Under the pieces are notes generated by a model. That model saw only the letters and a program-made list of their open reading frames with translations. It was not told the origin of the DNA and did no database searches. A program made the translations under genes and the position numbers. Shown piece by piece: positions 16,744 to 25,975 of a stretch of DNA of 64,000 nt; position 1 is the stretch's first letter, and each line of letters begins with the position of its first letter. Source of the stretch: Allobosea sp. UNC402CLCol (GTDB lineage Bacteria; Pseudomonadota; Alphaproteobacteria; Rhizobiales; Beijerinckiaceae); assembly GCF_000745475.1 (NCBI RefSeq), contig NZ_JQJJ01000010.1, positions 496,001-560,000 of the forward strand, in the 5' to 3' direction.

Positions 16744-17385
16744 TCAGACTCCTCCCGTCCGGCGCGAATGCTGGATCGGAATTTCCAACCGCTCCGCAAT
16801 TCGCACCAGGTCGGCCAGCGATGACGCGGCCATTTTCTGCATGACGTTTCTTCTATGGATCTGCAGGGTGACTTCGCTGATGCCGAGTTCGGCCGCAGCC
16901 TGCTTGTTGAGGAGCCCGCTCACTACGAGAGGAAGGACCTCCCGCTCCCGCGGAGACAGCTCCTGGTAGCGCCTTCGGAGCAGGGCGAGCTCGGCGCGTT
17001 TCGCCTTCGTTTCCCGGTCCTGCGCGATCGCCGAGCGGATCGCCCCCAGAAGCGCCGTATCGCTGAACGGCTTGGTCAGGAAATCGATGGCGCCATGCTT
17101 GATGGCGCGGACCGATGACGGAATGTCGCCATGCCCGGTAATGAACACGATGGGCGGATGGTCATCGCGCGCGATCAGCCGCTGCAGTTCGAGGCCGTTG
17201 ATGTCGGGAAGCTCGACATCGAGAATGAGGCAGGCGGGAAGATCGGGCTTGTCCGCAGCGATGTAATCGCCGGCCGATCGGAACAGGGCGGATTCGACGC
17301 CGTTTGCCGCCAGCAGCTCACCCAGCGCTTCGCGCAGAGCCTCGTCGTCGTCAACGACGAACACGATGGTGCCGTCAGCGGTCAT
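16744..17385 (-). CDS. FixJ-type response regulator (receiver plus LuxR HTH)
   Basis: A 213-residue regulator beginning MTADGTIVFVVDDDEALREA. ATG 17385 overlaps the kinase 3' end by 11 bases, which suggests coupled translation. The receiver has Asp in LILDVELPDINGLE, Thr in FITGHGD and Lys in FLTKPF, and the HTH region reads LSPREREVLPLVVSGLLNKQ and ISEVTLQIHRRNVMQKM. It is the nearest partner of the multi-PAS kinase. A longer reading from 17517 would overlap the kinase by 140 bases and is rejected. Confidence 0.92.
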   Translation of the reverse strand: MTADGTIVFVVDDDEALREALGELLAANGVESALFRSAGDYIAADKPDLPACLILDVELPDINGLELQRLIARDDHPPIVFITGHGDIPSSVRAIKHGAIDFLTKPFSDTALLGAIRSAIAQDRETKAKRAELALLRRRYQELSPREREVLPLVVSGLLNKQAAAELGISEVTLQIHRRNVMQKMAASSLADLVRIAERLEIPIQHSRRTGGV

Positions 17386-20296
17386 GGTCCGCTTTCGCTT
17401 CGACAGGCAGGGTGAAGAGGAATGTCGCCCCGCCATCCTCATTGTTCTCGGCCCATAGGCGCCCGCCATGGGCTTCGACGATGGTGCGCGAGATCGCCAG
17501 CCCCATGCCCATTCCATTGGATTTGGTCGAGAAGAACGGTTCGAAGACCTTGTCCGGAGCGCCGATTCCCTCGCCCATGTCCCGGACCTCGGTCCGGACG
17601 AACGCGCCAGAGCGCATGGTCTGGATGTGGAGCGCTCCGCGCTGCGCGGATTCCATCGCCTCCATGCCGTTGCGGATCAGGTTGACGAGAACCTGCTGGA
17701 TCTGGATCCGATCCAGCGCCAACGGCGGAAGCCCGGCCTCGACATTGATCTCGATGCGAATGCGCCGCCGGGTCGCTTCTTCCGACATCAGGTCGCGGGC
17801 TTCGTAAAGAATCGTGTCGAGCTGGCACAGGCTTCGCGCTTCGACCGTTTGCCTGAACAGGGCACGGACCCTGCCGACGACGTCGGCTGCGGAATTTGCG
17901 TCGCGTATGATGCGCTCGACGGTCTTCTGCGCCCGCTCGAGATTGGGAGGGTCGGAGGTCAGCCAGCGTTGGCAGGCATGCGAGTTGGCGACCACGGCCG
18001 CGAGCGGCTGGTTGACCTCGTGGGCGATCGACGCAGAGAGTTCCGCCAGGCTCGCGGCCTGTGCCGCGCGTGCGAGGCGCTCCTGCGTCAATGTCAGCGC
18101 TTCCTGCGCACGCACCTGATCTTCGATCTCGAAGCAGATGCCGTTCCATTGAACGATCTCGCCCTCGACATTGCGCATCGGCGCGGTTCGCGTCTCGACC
18201 CAGCGAAACGCGCCATCCGCCCGTCGCAGGCGATGCTTCATCGCGTAGGGAGAGCCCGTCGCCAGCGAGCGACCATACCTCTCCTTGACGTCGGGGAGAT
18301 CGTCCGGGTGGATGATGGCTTCGAGGGTGCCGGCCAGGCGTGTGCTGCCGTCCTCATCCTTGTCTCCCAGCCCGAACCCGAGGAATTCCCGCAGCTTCTC
18401 GCTGCGATAGATCGGGTCCCCGTTCGGTGCGGCGCAGTAGATGAGGGCGGGCAGCGTCTCGACGAGTTGGCGCAGCGATTGCTCGCTCTCCCGGAGAGCA
18501 TCCTCCACCCGCAGCTGATCGTCGATGTCGTGGGACAGGCCGTGCCACTGGATGATGCTGCCATCCTCGTCCAGGAGTGGCTCGGCGCGCCCATCCATCC
18601 AGCGATAGACGCCGTCGTGGCGGCGCAAGCGATAGCGCATCGCGAAAGGCCGGCCGCTGTTCAGGCAATCGTGGAGCTCGGCCCAAACGCGACCGGCATC
18701 GTCCGGATGGAGCGCGGCCTTCAGCGCCGCCGCATATTGCTCCGTCTGGGACTGTTCATGGTTGCCTTCGTCAAGGCCCAGGAAATCGATGAAGCGGCGG
18801 TTGAAGAAATTCGGTGCTCCGGCCGGGGTCAAGCGCCAAAGGAAGCTCGGCACCAGATCGACGAGCCGGGTCAATTCCTGCTTGCGGAGATGCAGCTCCG
18901 TCTGCGTGGTGATCAGATCGTGGATGTCGACGGAAACGCCGTACCAGCGAATGATCTTGCCCGCTTCGTCGCGCAGCGCCTCCGCCCGCGTTTCGGTCCA
19001 GCGATAGCTGCCATCGGCCCGACGCTGAAGGTATTTGATGGCGTAGGGCACGCCGGTCATGACGGATTTGGCGAAGGTCCGCTCCGCCAGATCCAGGAAA
19101 TCGGGATGGATCATCTTCTTGAGCGTGAGTGACCCATCCGGCGCCGTAACGGTCTCGGTCGTGGCGCCGGTCACTTCCATCATCCGCCTGTTGAGATAGA
19201 CGGGATGGCCTGCCCCCGTCATGCTCCAGATCATGGCCGGAACCGTGTCGATCAACTGCTCGAGATGCTGTTCCCTGGCCCGCAGGGCGGCCTCCGTCTT
19301 CTTGTAGACGTCGATATCGATCGAGGTGCCGAACCAGCCCGTGATGCGGCCTTCATCATCCCGTGTCGGCCGCGCCGAGATGCGGTGCCAGACATACTGG
19401 CCCGTCGCGCGCAGCATCCGGTACTCGATGTTCCATGGCTCGCCCGTCTTCAGACAATGGCGCAAGGTCGAGGCGGCCCTGTCGACATCGTCGGGATGGA
19501 CACCGCGCATCCACCCGGCTTCGCCGCCGTCGATGAATTCGCGTTCGCCGAGGCGGCGATTGAGATCCTCGAGGGCCATGTCGATCGCGACCTGGGCGGC
19601 CGGCGTGACATAGGTGAACTTGCCCATCGCATCGAAGGCCCAGGCCTTGCCGTGCAGGCTTTCGATCACCTTGGCCGCCTTGACCGCCTCCACGGTCGCG
19701 CCGAGGGATTCCGCGACGGTCCAGCGGTCGTCCGGTCTGGACACCATCGCGTCGACATCGACGCTGACGCCATAGCCCGGCTCGGCGCGCAATTCGGTCC
19801 AGTGATAGCTGCCGTCCGGCTGACGCAGCCGATAGCTCGTCACTTGTGGCACGCCCGTCCAGAACGCGTAGGCAGCGGCCTGCGCAATCGCAGGCCGGTC
19901 ATCCGGATGGATCGCGCTGTGCTCGGAAACAGGCCCGAGACCGTCCTGCTGTCCAGGCTCTCGTCGCTGCGCCGCTGCGGGCCACCTGCCGCTCCGGGAC
20001 GGGTCTGACCAAAGGAGCAGGCCGATACAAGCGGCGACCGCGACAAATGCCCCGAGCGAAAGCGCGGCGTCCCGGATCGCGCCCGGGTAGAGCAGGGCAA
20101 CCAACGCCGACGCGGCGAAGGCGATCAGCAGCCCGATCCAGAGCGGCAGGAGCCAATATCCCCGCGCATAGAGAAACAGAGCACCGAGCGGCGCCAGGAC
20201 GCCGAAGAGTGTCCCGGTCGACCAGCATGCCGCGAGGCCGACAGCCAATGTGACGACCATCAACGCCGCCGGCGTTCGACGAAGCGCTGCTATCAT
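17375..20296 (-). CDS. Membrane-anchored multi-PAS sensor histidine kinase
   Basis: A 973-residue kinase; ATG 20296 follows AAAGGAG at good distance. Residues about 10-95 hold three to four membrane segments. At least four, probably five, PAS/PAC units follow (about 120-745), each with an HPDD-type turn and a YRW.E-type PAC strand, for example RRADGSYRWTETRAEAL and RRADGAFRWVETRTAPM. The HisKA-type H-box is SIAHEVNQPLAAVV (about residue 775), the N-box LVNLIRNGMEAM, and the G-boxes DMGEGIG and GMGMGLAISRTIVEAHGG. It heads an operon with three response regulators. PAS array and FixL/FixJ-like partners suggest redox, light or small-molecule sensing. Confidence 0.92.
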   Translation of the reverse strand: MIAALRRTPAALMVVTLAVGLAACWSTGTLFGVLAPLGALFLYARGYWLLPLWIGLLIAFAASALVALLYPGAIRDAALSLGAFVAVAACIGLLLWSDPSRSGRWPAAAQRREPGQQDGLGPVSEHSAIHPDDRPAIAQAAAYAFWTGVPQVTSYRLRQPDGSYHWTELRAEPGYGVSVDVDAMVSRPDDRWTVAESLGATVEAVKAAKVIESLHGKAWAFDAMGKFTYVTPAAQVAIDMALEDLNRRLGEREFIDGGEAGWMRGVHPDDVDRAASTLRHCLKTGEPWNIEYRMLRATGQYVWHRISARPTRDDEGRITGWFGTSIDIDVYKKTEAALRAREQHLEQLIDTVPAMIWSMTGAGHPVYLNRRMMEVTGATTETVTAPDGSLTLKKMIHPDFLDLAERTFAKSVMTGVPYAIKYLQRRADGSYRWTETRAEALRDEAGKIIRWYGVSVDIHDLITTQTELHLRKQELTRLVDLVPSFLWRLTPAGAPNFFNRRFIDFLGLDEGNHEQSQTEQYAAALKAALHPDDAGRVWAELHDCLNSGRPFAMRYRLRRHDGVYRWMDGRAEPLLDEDGSIIQWHGLSHDIDDQLRVEDALRESEQSLRQLVETLPALIYCAAPNGDPIYRSEKLREFLGFGLGDKDEDGSTRLAGTLEAIIHPDDLPDVKERYGRSLATGSPYAMKHRLRRADGAFRWVETRTAPMRNVEGEIVQWNGICFEIEDQVRAQEALTLTQERLARAAQAASLAELSASIAHEVNQPLAAVVANSHACQRWLTSDPPNLERAQKTVERIIRDANSAADVVGRVRALFRQTVEARSLCQLDTILYEARDLMSEEATRRRIRIEINVEAGLPPLALDRIQIQQVLVNLIRNGMEAMESAQRGALHIQTMRSGAFVRTEVRDMGEGIGAPDKVFEPFFSTKSNGMGMGLAISRTIVEAHGGRLWAENNEDGGATFLFTLPVEAKADHDR

Positions 20297-20467
20297 GATC
20301 GGCTGCTCCTTTCGGAGACGGCATGCCTGGAAACCGTCACAGCTTCGTCTAGCACCAGTCCTCGAAGTCGCGACTGACAAACTCACCTGAAGCTAGCGCT
20401 GGGAGGCCGCAGCCGCACTTATGGAAATCCATGACTTGCCGGGAGCTCGAGCCGGGAAGAGAGGAGC

Positions 20468-21415
20468 CTAGGCGGGCTCGGCCAGCGAAAGGCCTTGTGC
20501 TTCGCAACGATCATGGATGAGGTCGATGATCTCGTTCCTGGCGGAGGTCCCTGTCGCGAGGCTCGCGACGCGGAACTGCAGTTCTACCTCGATGGCTGCC
20601 GCGTCGATCCCCTTCAGCGCTACGGCCGGCGGGGGCTCCTTGACGATCCGGGTACTGGCTTCCAGCACGGATCGCATGGCGTCCTCGACGATGCGCGGCC
20701 TTTGCCCGGCGGTAAAGCGGACGCCCAATGTGATGAGATGGGACTCGTCGGGACGGCTCAGGCTGGTCAGGCTCTGCTTGGCCAGCAGGCTGTTCGGCAG
20801 CACGACGATGTTGTTCAGGCCCGTCAGCAGATTGGTGGAGCGCCAGTTGGTTTCGGTGACGCGCCCCGCGGTGCCGTCGCTCAATTGCACCCAGTCGCCG
20901 ATGGCATAGGCCTTGCCGAGCGTCAGCGCGATGCCGGAAAAAACGTCGCCGAGCGTATTCTGCAAGGCCAGGCCGAGGATCAGCGCGACGACGCCCGAGG
21001 TCGTCACCAGCGTGGCGATCGGCAGGCCGAAGACGAAGCCCATCACCGACAGTGCCACGCCGAGATAGATGGCGGCGACGGCCATATCCAGGATCAGATG
21101 CGCTTCCTGCGGCTTGCGGTTGAGCCTGACATAGATGTGGATGAAGCCGATGATCGTCCAGGCGAGATGGGTCCACCAGAGGATCCTGGCGGATTTGGAG
21201 AGCAGCGCGGTCAACCCCTCGGCATAGACGTCGTCGGACTGGTGCGGAGCGATGCCGCCCATGTAGAGCACGAGGCTCATGCCGGCGAAGAACAGGATCT
21301 GGACGATCAGGCGACCGGTCGGCCGGTCGCAGCCCTGAATGTGCCAGATGACGATACCGGCAATTCCCAGGACGTTGATCAGAACCAGTGGGAGGGTGTG
21401 GTCATCGCCGAACAT
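20468..21415 (-). CDS. Mechanosensitive channel of the MscS family
   Basis: A 315-residue inner-membrane protein with about five hydrophobic segments, from LPLVLINVLGIAGIVIWHI through the pore-lining helix LVTTSGVVALILGLALQNTL, then the MscS beta domain FSGIALTLGKAYAIGDWVQL and the GRVTETNWRSTNL loop. The C-terminal cytoplasmic domain is short. It may release solutes at osmotic downshift; some members instead gate other signals. It lies upstream of the signalling operon on the same strand, 171 bases from the kinase start, so co-regulation is possible. Confidence 0.9.
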   Translation of the reverse strand: MFGDDHTLPLVLINVLGIAGIVIWHIQGCDRPTGRLIVQILFFAGMSLVLYMGGIAPHQSDDVYAEGLTALLSKSARILWWTHLAWTIIGFIHIYVRLNRKPQEAHLILDMAVAAIYLGVALSVMGFVFGLPIATLVTTSGVVALILGLALQNTLGDVFSGIALTLGKAYAIGDWVQLSDGTAGRVTETNWRSTNLLTGLNNIVVLPNSLLAKQSLTSLSRPDESHLITLGVRFTAGQRPRIVEDAMRSVLEASTRIVKEPPPAVALKGIDAAAIEVELQFRVASLATGTSARNEIIDLIHDRCEAQGLSLAEPA

Positions 21416-21483
21416 GAAGGGCCCCGATCACGATCGTCCAGGCTGGAGAAGGGCTGTGCGGGGCCGAAACCCGGCTTGCTCCT

Positions 21484-21909
21484 CTACTTCTTGAGCGGGA
21501 AGGTCAGTTCCTGCTGGGCGGTGTCGACGACGAAGACGGCCAGCAGCTTGGCCGGATGCGTCTTGCTGGCGTTCTCGCTGACGCCGTGGCGGTCGCCCGG
21601 CAGCTCCGAAAAGCTTTCGCCGGCCTTGTAGACTGTGACCGGGCCATCATTGACCTGGCTGCGGATCGCCCCTTCCAGCACGGTCGCGTAGATGAAGGCC
21701 GATGTCGGGTGCGTGTGGCCCTCCGAGAAACCGCCCGGAGCATATTCGACGAGAACGCCCCTCATGCTCTTGCCCGGCACGTTCGGCAGCTTGTGGTCGT
21801 AGACCAGCGTAACCTTTGCGCCTTCGCCGCCGCCGGGCGTGTCATGCGCCATCGCCGAGGCCGACAGGAGAGCCGTCAACGCAACAACGCACGCCCATGA
21901 TCTGGCCAT
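21484..21909 (-). CDS. Exported cupin-domain protein
   Basis: A 141-residue protein with a Sec signal peptide (SWACVVALTALLSASAMAHD) and one small cupin barrel. The metal-binding His residues sit in the first cupin motif GHTHPTSAFIYATVLEG, and the second motif is ELPGDRHGVSENASKTHPAK. AAAGGA precedes ATG 21909. Function is unknown; secreted cupins of this type occur with dehydrogenases and hydrolases in stress or detoxification clusters. It shares strand and spacing with the NmrA-like gene 36 bases upstream. Confidence 0.85.
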   Translation of the reverse strand: MARSWACVVALTALLSASAMAHDTPGGGEGAKVTLVYDHKLPNVPGKSMRGVLVEYAPGGFSEGHTHPTSAFIYATVLEGAIRSQVNDGPVTVYKAGESFSELPGDRHGVSENASKTHPAKLLAVFVVDTAQQELTFPLKK

Positions 21910-21945
21910 GTCGATCGTCCTTTCGTGATGGATTGTGATGAGCCG

Positions 21946-22698
21946 CTATTTCCGGGGAGCGGTCGCGAACCAGCGGTCGAAATCGATGCGGCCGATGCGG
22001 GGATTGTTGTCGGAGACGAGCGAACCGGCCTCCAGCCTGGTCCCGAAATAGCGGGCATCCGGGTCGGGGACGACGGTGCGCGAATCCCCGATCGCCTTGA
22101 GGTAGCGCGCGACGAAATCGCAGAGGCGCGCGCGCTCGGGGCCGGCGATTTCGATGATGCTATCGGCCGGCGCCGCCAGCGCCGCCTCCGCCACGAAATC
22201 GGCGACGTCGTCGGAGGCGATCGGCTGCAGATTACCCGTCGACAGATGGGTGCTCCCGCCGACGGTTCCTGCCTGGGCTATGCCGCCGAGGAACTCCATG
22301 AACTGCGTGGACCGCAGGATCGTATACGGGATGCCGGCTTGGCGGATGATCGCTTCCTGCGCCACCTTGGCACGAAGATAACCGCTCTCCGACAGCCGGT
22401 CGGTGCCGACGATGGAGAGCGCGACATGGTGCTTCACGCCGGCCTTCTTCTCCGCCGCCATCAGGTTTTTGCCCGAGGTCTCGAAGAATTCGAGCACGGC
22501 TTTGTCCTCGAAGGACGGCGAGTTCGCGAGGTCGATCACCACGGCAGCGTCGTTCAGCGCCTCCGCCAGACCTTCGCCCGTGATCGTGTTGACGCCGGTA
22601 TTCGGCGAGGCGGCAACGACCTCATGCCCTTTCTGGCGCAGGCGCACCGCAGTCTTGGAACCGATCAGGCCGGTCCCGCCGATGATCACGATTTTCAT
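21946..22698 (-). CDS. NmrA-like / atypical SDR NAD(P)-binding protein
   Basis: A 250-residue Rossmann protein beginning MKIVIIGGTGLIGSKTAVRL, with the GGTGxIG cofactor motif of extended or atypical SDRs. ATG 22698 has GGAG about nine bases upstream. The body includes VDLANSPSFEDKAVLEFF and HHVALSIVGTDRL, as in NmrA/HSCARG-like and sugar epimerase-like proteins. The classical YxxxK is absent, so it may sense or bind NADP(H) rather than catalyse. It is followed on the same strand by the cupin gene. Confidence 0.85.
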   Translation of the reverse strand: MKIVIIGGTGLIGSKTAVRLRQKGHEVVAASPNTGVNTITGEGLAEALNDAAVVIDLANSPSFEDKAVLEFFETSGKNLMAAEKKAGVKHHVALSIVGTDRLSESGYLRAKVAQEAIIRQAGIPYTILRSTQFMEFLGGIAQAGTVGGSTHLSTGNLQPIASDDVADFVAEAALAAPADSIIEIAGPERARLCDFVARYLKAIGDSRTVVPDPDARYFGTRLEAGSLVSDNNPRIGRIDFDRWFATAPRK

Positions 22699-22785
22699 CT
22701 GCTGTCTCCGTTCTCGCGGCATTCGTGCGGCGCGCCGTTCACCAATTCGCGGGCGAACGGCACTGCCGGCGCGAAAGGCCAGGTG

Positions 22786-23703
22786 TCAGTAGTCCCAGAA
22801 AGCCGGGACCCAGCGGAAGGCGTCGCCGTCGACGGCCACCCGGCCGACGGACGGGAACGGCAGGTGGGTCGCCACCAGCTGTTCGCCGGACGCCGCAAGC
22901 TCCGTCAAAAGGCGGACACGGACACGGGCCGCCTCCTCGGGATCGTGCTCGAAGCCATTGTGCCAATCGGGGTGGTCGAAACCGACGGTGAAGACGGCAT
23001 CGCCGGCGAAGGTCAGCCGATCACCGCCGGACGCCAGGCGGACCACGCTGTGGCCGGGGGTGTGGCCGCCGGTTCGGCGGACGATCACGCCTGGCGCGAC
23101 TTCGTGCTCCTCGTCGAACAGCCGCAGATGGCTCCGATATTCCTGCGCGAACCGCTTGGCGGCGGCGCGGAGCGCATCCGGGAAGCCCTCGGGCATGTTG
23201 ACTTGGCTGAAGTCCGGCGCTTCCCAGAACTTGACCTCGGCGGCGGCGACATGGATGCGCAGGTCCGGACGCAGCTGGTCCTTCACCCCTTCGACGAGCA
23301 GCCCGCCGACATGGTCCATATGCATATGCGTCAGCACGACATCGGTGACCGATGCGAGGTCGATGCCGGCGGCCGCAAGTCGCTTGATCAATTGCCCTGC
23401 CTTCGGCAGGTTCAGGTCCGGGTCCAGCCCCAATCCCGCATCGACGAGAATAGTCTGGTTGCCGCTGCGGACCACGACCACGTTCAGCGACCAGTCGAAC
23501 GCGTCCTGCGGCAGGAACATCTCGTTCAGCCAGGTCGCCCGCTCGGTCGCGGCGACGTTGTGACCCAGCATCTTCGTCGGAAGCGGCAATACGCCATCGC
23601 TGATGATCAGCACCTCGATATCGCCGATCTGCACCGCATAGCGCGATGGAACGAGCTCCTCGGGTCCTGTCTTGCTGGGGCGTGAGGCGATGTCCAGGCT
23701 CAT
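22786..23703 (-). CDS. Metallo-beta-lactamase-fold hydrolase
   Basis: A 305-residue MBL-fold protein. The zinc site is visible as LTHMHMDHVGG (HxHxDH), with later ligands His in GGHTPGHS, Asp in FAGDAVFTVGF and a C-terminal His in VATHLPFPS. The fold begins with TILVDAGLGLD. ATG 23703 is preceded by AAGGAG. It has no signal peptide. Family members include lactonases and quorum-quenching enzymes as well as general hydrolases, so the substrate cannot be named. It leads the NmrA-like and cupin genes. Confidence 0.9.
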   Translation of the reverse strand: MSLDIASRPSKTGPEELVPSRYAVQIGDIEVLIISDGVLPLPTKMLGHNVAATERATWLNEMFLPQDAFDWSLNVVVVRSGNQTILVDAGLGLDPDLNLPKAGQLIKRLAAAGIDLASVTDVVLTHMHMDHVGGLLVEGVKDQLRPDLRIHVAAAEVKFWEAPDFSQVNMPEGFPDALRAAAKRFAQEYRSHLRLFDEEHEVAPGVIVRRTGGHTPGHSVVRLASGGDRLTFAGDAVFTVGFDHPDWHNGFEHDPEEAARVRVRLLTELAASGEQLVATHLPFPSVGRVAVDGDAFRWVPAFWDY

Positions 23704-24039
23704 GACTGTCTCCTTATGACGCCGCTCTGCTCACGGCACCGGAGACGCTATTGGGAGCCCGTTTTTCGGTCGATTGGGTCAAGGAATAGGGCGAGCCATA
23801 CCAAGTTATAGGTTTTAGCCGACGCTGTTATGTTTGGGCTGGGGATGCCCTTTATTGACCGGCTCGCGCCACAAGCCGCGGAGCTTCCGGCTGCATCGCG
23901 TGCAAGGAAGCCGGTGCCGTGGGCGGGCGAGGCTGAAAGGTTGGTGAAAGCTTGGCGGCCTAGGAAGCCGATGCATGGTCGGAGAGCTTCCACTCAAGAG
24001 AAGCGCTTCCGGACGAGGAAACGAACAAGGAGTAGCCTT
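23704..24039. other. Divergent promoter region between MBL hydrolase and NitT-type importer
   Basis: No gene is seen in this 336-base gap. It should hold the promoters of both transcripts; an AT-rich part lies around 23795-23835. A longer reading of the importer binding protein into this gap lacks a signal peptide and is rejected. Confidence 0.5.
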
Positions 24040-25038
24040 ATGCGCGCGCAGACTCTCATCCGCTCGATTGCTTTCGCTTCGCTTTTCGCCGCGTCGACCG
24101 CGGCGCTGGCCGCCGACAAGGTGACCATCATGGTCGGCGGCTATGAGAAGCAGATCTACCTGCCGGCCAAGCTCGCCGAGAGTCTCGGTTATTTCAAGGA
24201 TGAGGGCCTCGAGGTCGAGCTCCTCAACGAGGCGGCCGGCGTCGATGCCGAGAACGAGATGCTGGCCGGCGTGGTCCAGGGCGTGGTCGGCTTCTACGAC
24301 CATTGCGTCGACCTGCAGTCCAAGGGCAAGTTCGTGATGTCCGTGGTGCAGTTCAGTCAGGCGCCGGGCGAGGTCGAGCTGGTTTCGTCGAAATATCCGG
24401 ACGTCAAATCGATGGCCGATCTGAAGGGCAAGAACCTCGGCGTCACCGGGCTCGGCTCGTCGACCAATTTCCTGACGCAGTATCTGATGATGAAGTCGGG
24501 CGTGCAGCTCGGAGACTTCACCTCCGTCCCGGTCGGCGCCGGCGCCACCTTCATCGCCGCGATGCAGCAGGACAAGATCCAGGCGGGCATGACGACCGAG
24601 CCGACGATCTCGCGCCTGCTCTCGACCGGAGAAGCGCGCATCCTCGTCGACATGCGCACGGTCGAGCAGACCAAGGCGGCTCTGGGGGGCACCTATCCCG
24701 CCGCTTCGCTCTACATGACGACGGCCTGGGTCGAGAAGAACAAGCCCATCGTGCAGAAGCTGGCGAATGCCTTCGTCAAGACGCTGAAATACATCGGTAC
24801 CCACAGCGCCGAAGAGATCGCCGACAAGATGCCGAAGGACTATTACGTCGGCAACAAGGAGGCCTATGTGAAGGCTCTGGCCGACGGCAAGGCGATGTTC
24901 ACCACCGACGGCGTCATGCCGCAGGGTGGCCCGGAGACGGTGCTGGCTGTGCTCTCCGGCTTCTCGAAGAACATCAAGGGCAAGCAGATCGACCTGTCGA
25001 AGACCTACACGACCGAGTTCGTGAAGAACGCCAAGTAA
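24040..25038 (+). CDS. ABC transporter substrate-binding protein, NitT/TauT type
   Basis: A 332-residue binding protein of the SsuA/THI5-like fold. ATG 24040 follows AAGGAG and starts a signal peptide (MRAQTLIRSIAFASLFAAST, cleaved after AALA). Family features include VTIMVGGYEKQIYLPAKLAE and SLGYFKDEGLEVEL, then MADLKGKNLGVTGLGSSTNF and the late YYVGNKEAYVKALADG. Homologues bind nitrate, sulfonates, pyrimidine precursors or aromatic acids. It leads a three-gene importer with ATPase and permease. The adjoining two-component system may control it. Confidence 0.92.
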   Translation: MRAQTLIRSIAFASLFAASTAALAADKVTIMVGGYEKQIYLPAKLAESLGYFKDEGLEVELLNEAAGVDAENEMLAGVVQGVVGFYDHCVDLQSKGKFVMSVVQFSQAPGEVELVSSKYPDVKSMADLKGKNLGVTGLGSSTNFLTQYLMMKSGVQLGDFTSVPVGAGATFIAAMQQDKIQAGMTTEPTISRLLSTGEARILVDMRTVEQTKAALGGTYPAASLYMTTAWVEKNKPIVQKLANAFVKTLKYIGTHSAEEIADKMPKDYYVGNKEAYVKALADGKAMFTTDGVMPQGGPETVLAVLSGFSKNIKGKQIDLSKTYTTEFVKNAK

Positions 25039-25063
25039 GGCGGGTCTCGCAGCCGACCTCTCC

Positions 25064-25089
25064 GCGGGCGGTGGCTCTGCTCCGCCCGC
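25064..25089 (+). repeat. Stem-loop between binding protein and ATPase genes
   Basis: GCGGGCGG (25064-25071) pairs with CCGCCCGC (25082-25089) across a 10-base loop, in the 101-base gap after the binding protein stop. No T-run follows. Confidence 0.55.
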
Positions 25090-25139
25090 TTCCGTTCAGC
25101 CCATCCCTGTCCCGCCGCTTTCGCGGCGAAGGAGGCCCC

Positions 25140-25964
25140 ATGCCTGCAATCGAGGCGAGCGCAAGCCCGGCGGTCGAGCTGATCAATGTCAGCCGCCGCT
25201 TCCTGACTCCGGACGGCAAGTCGATGACGGCCATCCGCGACTTCAACATGAGCGTCGCCCGCGGCGAGTTCGTCGCAGTGGTCGGCCCGACCGGCTGCGG
25301 CAAATCGACGACGCTCAACCTCGTCACCGGCCTCGCCAGGCCGTCGAGCGGCGAAGTCCGGCTCTTCGGCGGCCCGGTCGACGGCATCGATCCCCGGATC
25401 GGCTTCGCCTTCCAGACGGACGCGCTCTTTCCCTGGCGCAGCGTCATCGACAACGTCGTGGCCGGCCCGCTCTTCCGCGGCAAGCCGCGCGAGGAGGCCT
25501 ATGCGAAGGCCCGCGAATGGCTGGCGCGGGTCCATCTGAGCGGCCATGAGAGCAAGTACCCGCACCAGCTTTCCGGAGGCATGCGCAAGCGCGTCTCGCT
25601 GGCGCAGACCTTCATCAACGAGCCGCAGATCCTGCTGATGGACGAGCCCTTTTCCGCGCTCGACGTGCAGACGCGGGTGATCATGCACGACGTGCTGCTC
25701 GGATTGTGGTCCGAGGCGAAGGCCTCCGTGATCTTCGTGACGCATGATCTCGAGGAAGCCATCGCGTTGGCCGACAAGGTCTATGTGCTCACCGCCGGCC
25801 CCGCGACCGTGAAGTCGGTCTATCCGGTGGCGCTGCCGCGCCCGCGCGTGGTCGCCGAGATCCGCTACCAGGAGGACTTCATCGCCCTCTCGCGCACGAT
25901 CTGGGACGATCTGCGCGACGAGGTCGAGCGTGGCGCCGCCCGCGACGAAGCCGTGGCTGCCTGA
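25140..25964 (+). CDS. ABC transporter ATPase, NitT/TauT type
   Basis: A 274-residue ATPase. ATG 25140 follows GAAGGAGG. Walker A is GPTGCGKSTT, the Q-loop lies in IGFAFQTDALFPWRS, the signature is LSGGMRKRVSLAQTF, Walker B ILLMDEPFSALD, and the switch His is in VTHDLEEAI. It energises the permease 11 bases downstream. The fit to the SsuB/TauB group matches the binding protein type. Confidence 0.93.
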   Translation: MPAIEASASPAVELINVSRRFLTPDGKSMTAIRDFNMSVARGEFVAVVGPTGCGKSTTLNLVTGLARPSSGEVRLFGGPVDGIDPRIGFAFQTDALFPWRSVIDNVVAGPLFRGKPREEAYAKAREWLARVHLSGHESKYPHQLSGGMRKRVSLAQTFINEPQILLMDEPFSALDVQTRVIMHDVLLGLWSEAKASVIFVTHDLEEAIALADKVYVLTAGPATVKSVYPVALPRPRVVAEIRYQEDFIALSRTIWDDLRDEVERGAARDEAVAA

Positions 25965-25975
25965 GGAGATCGATC

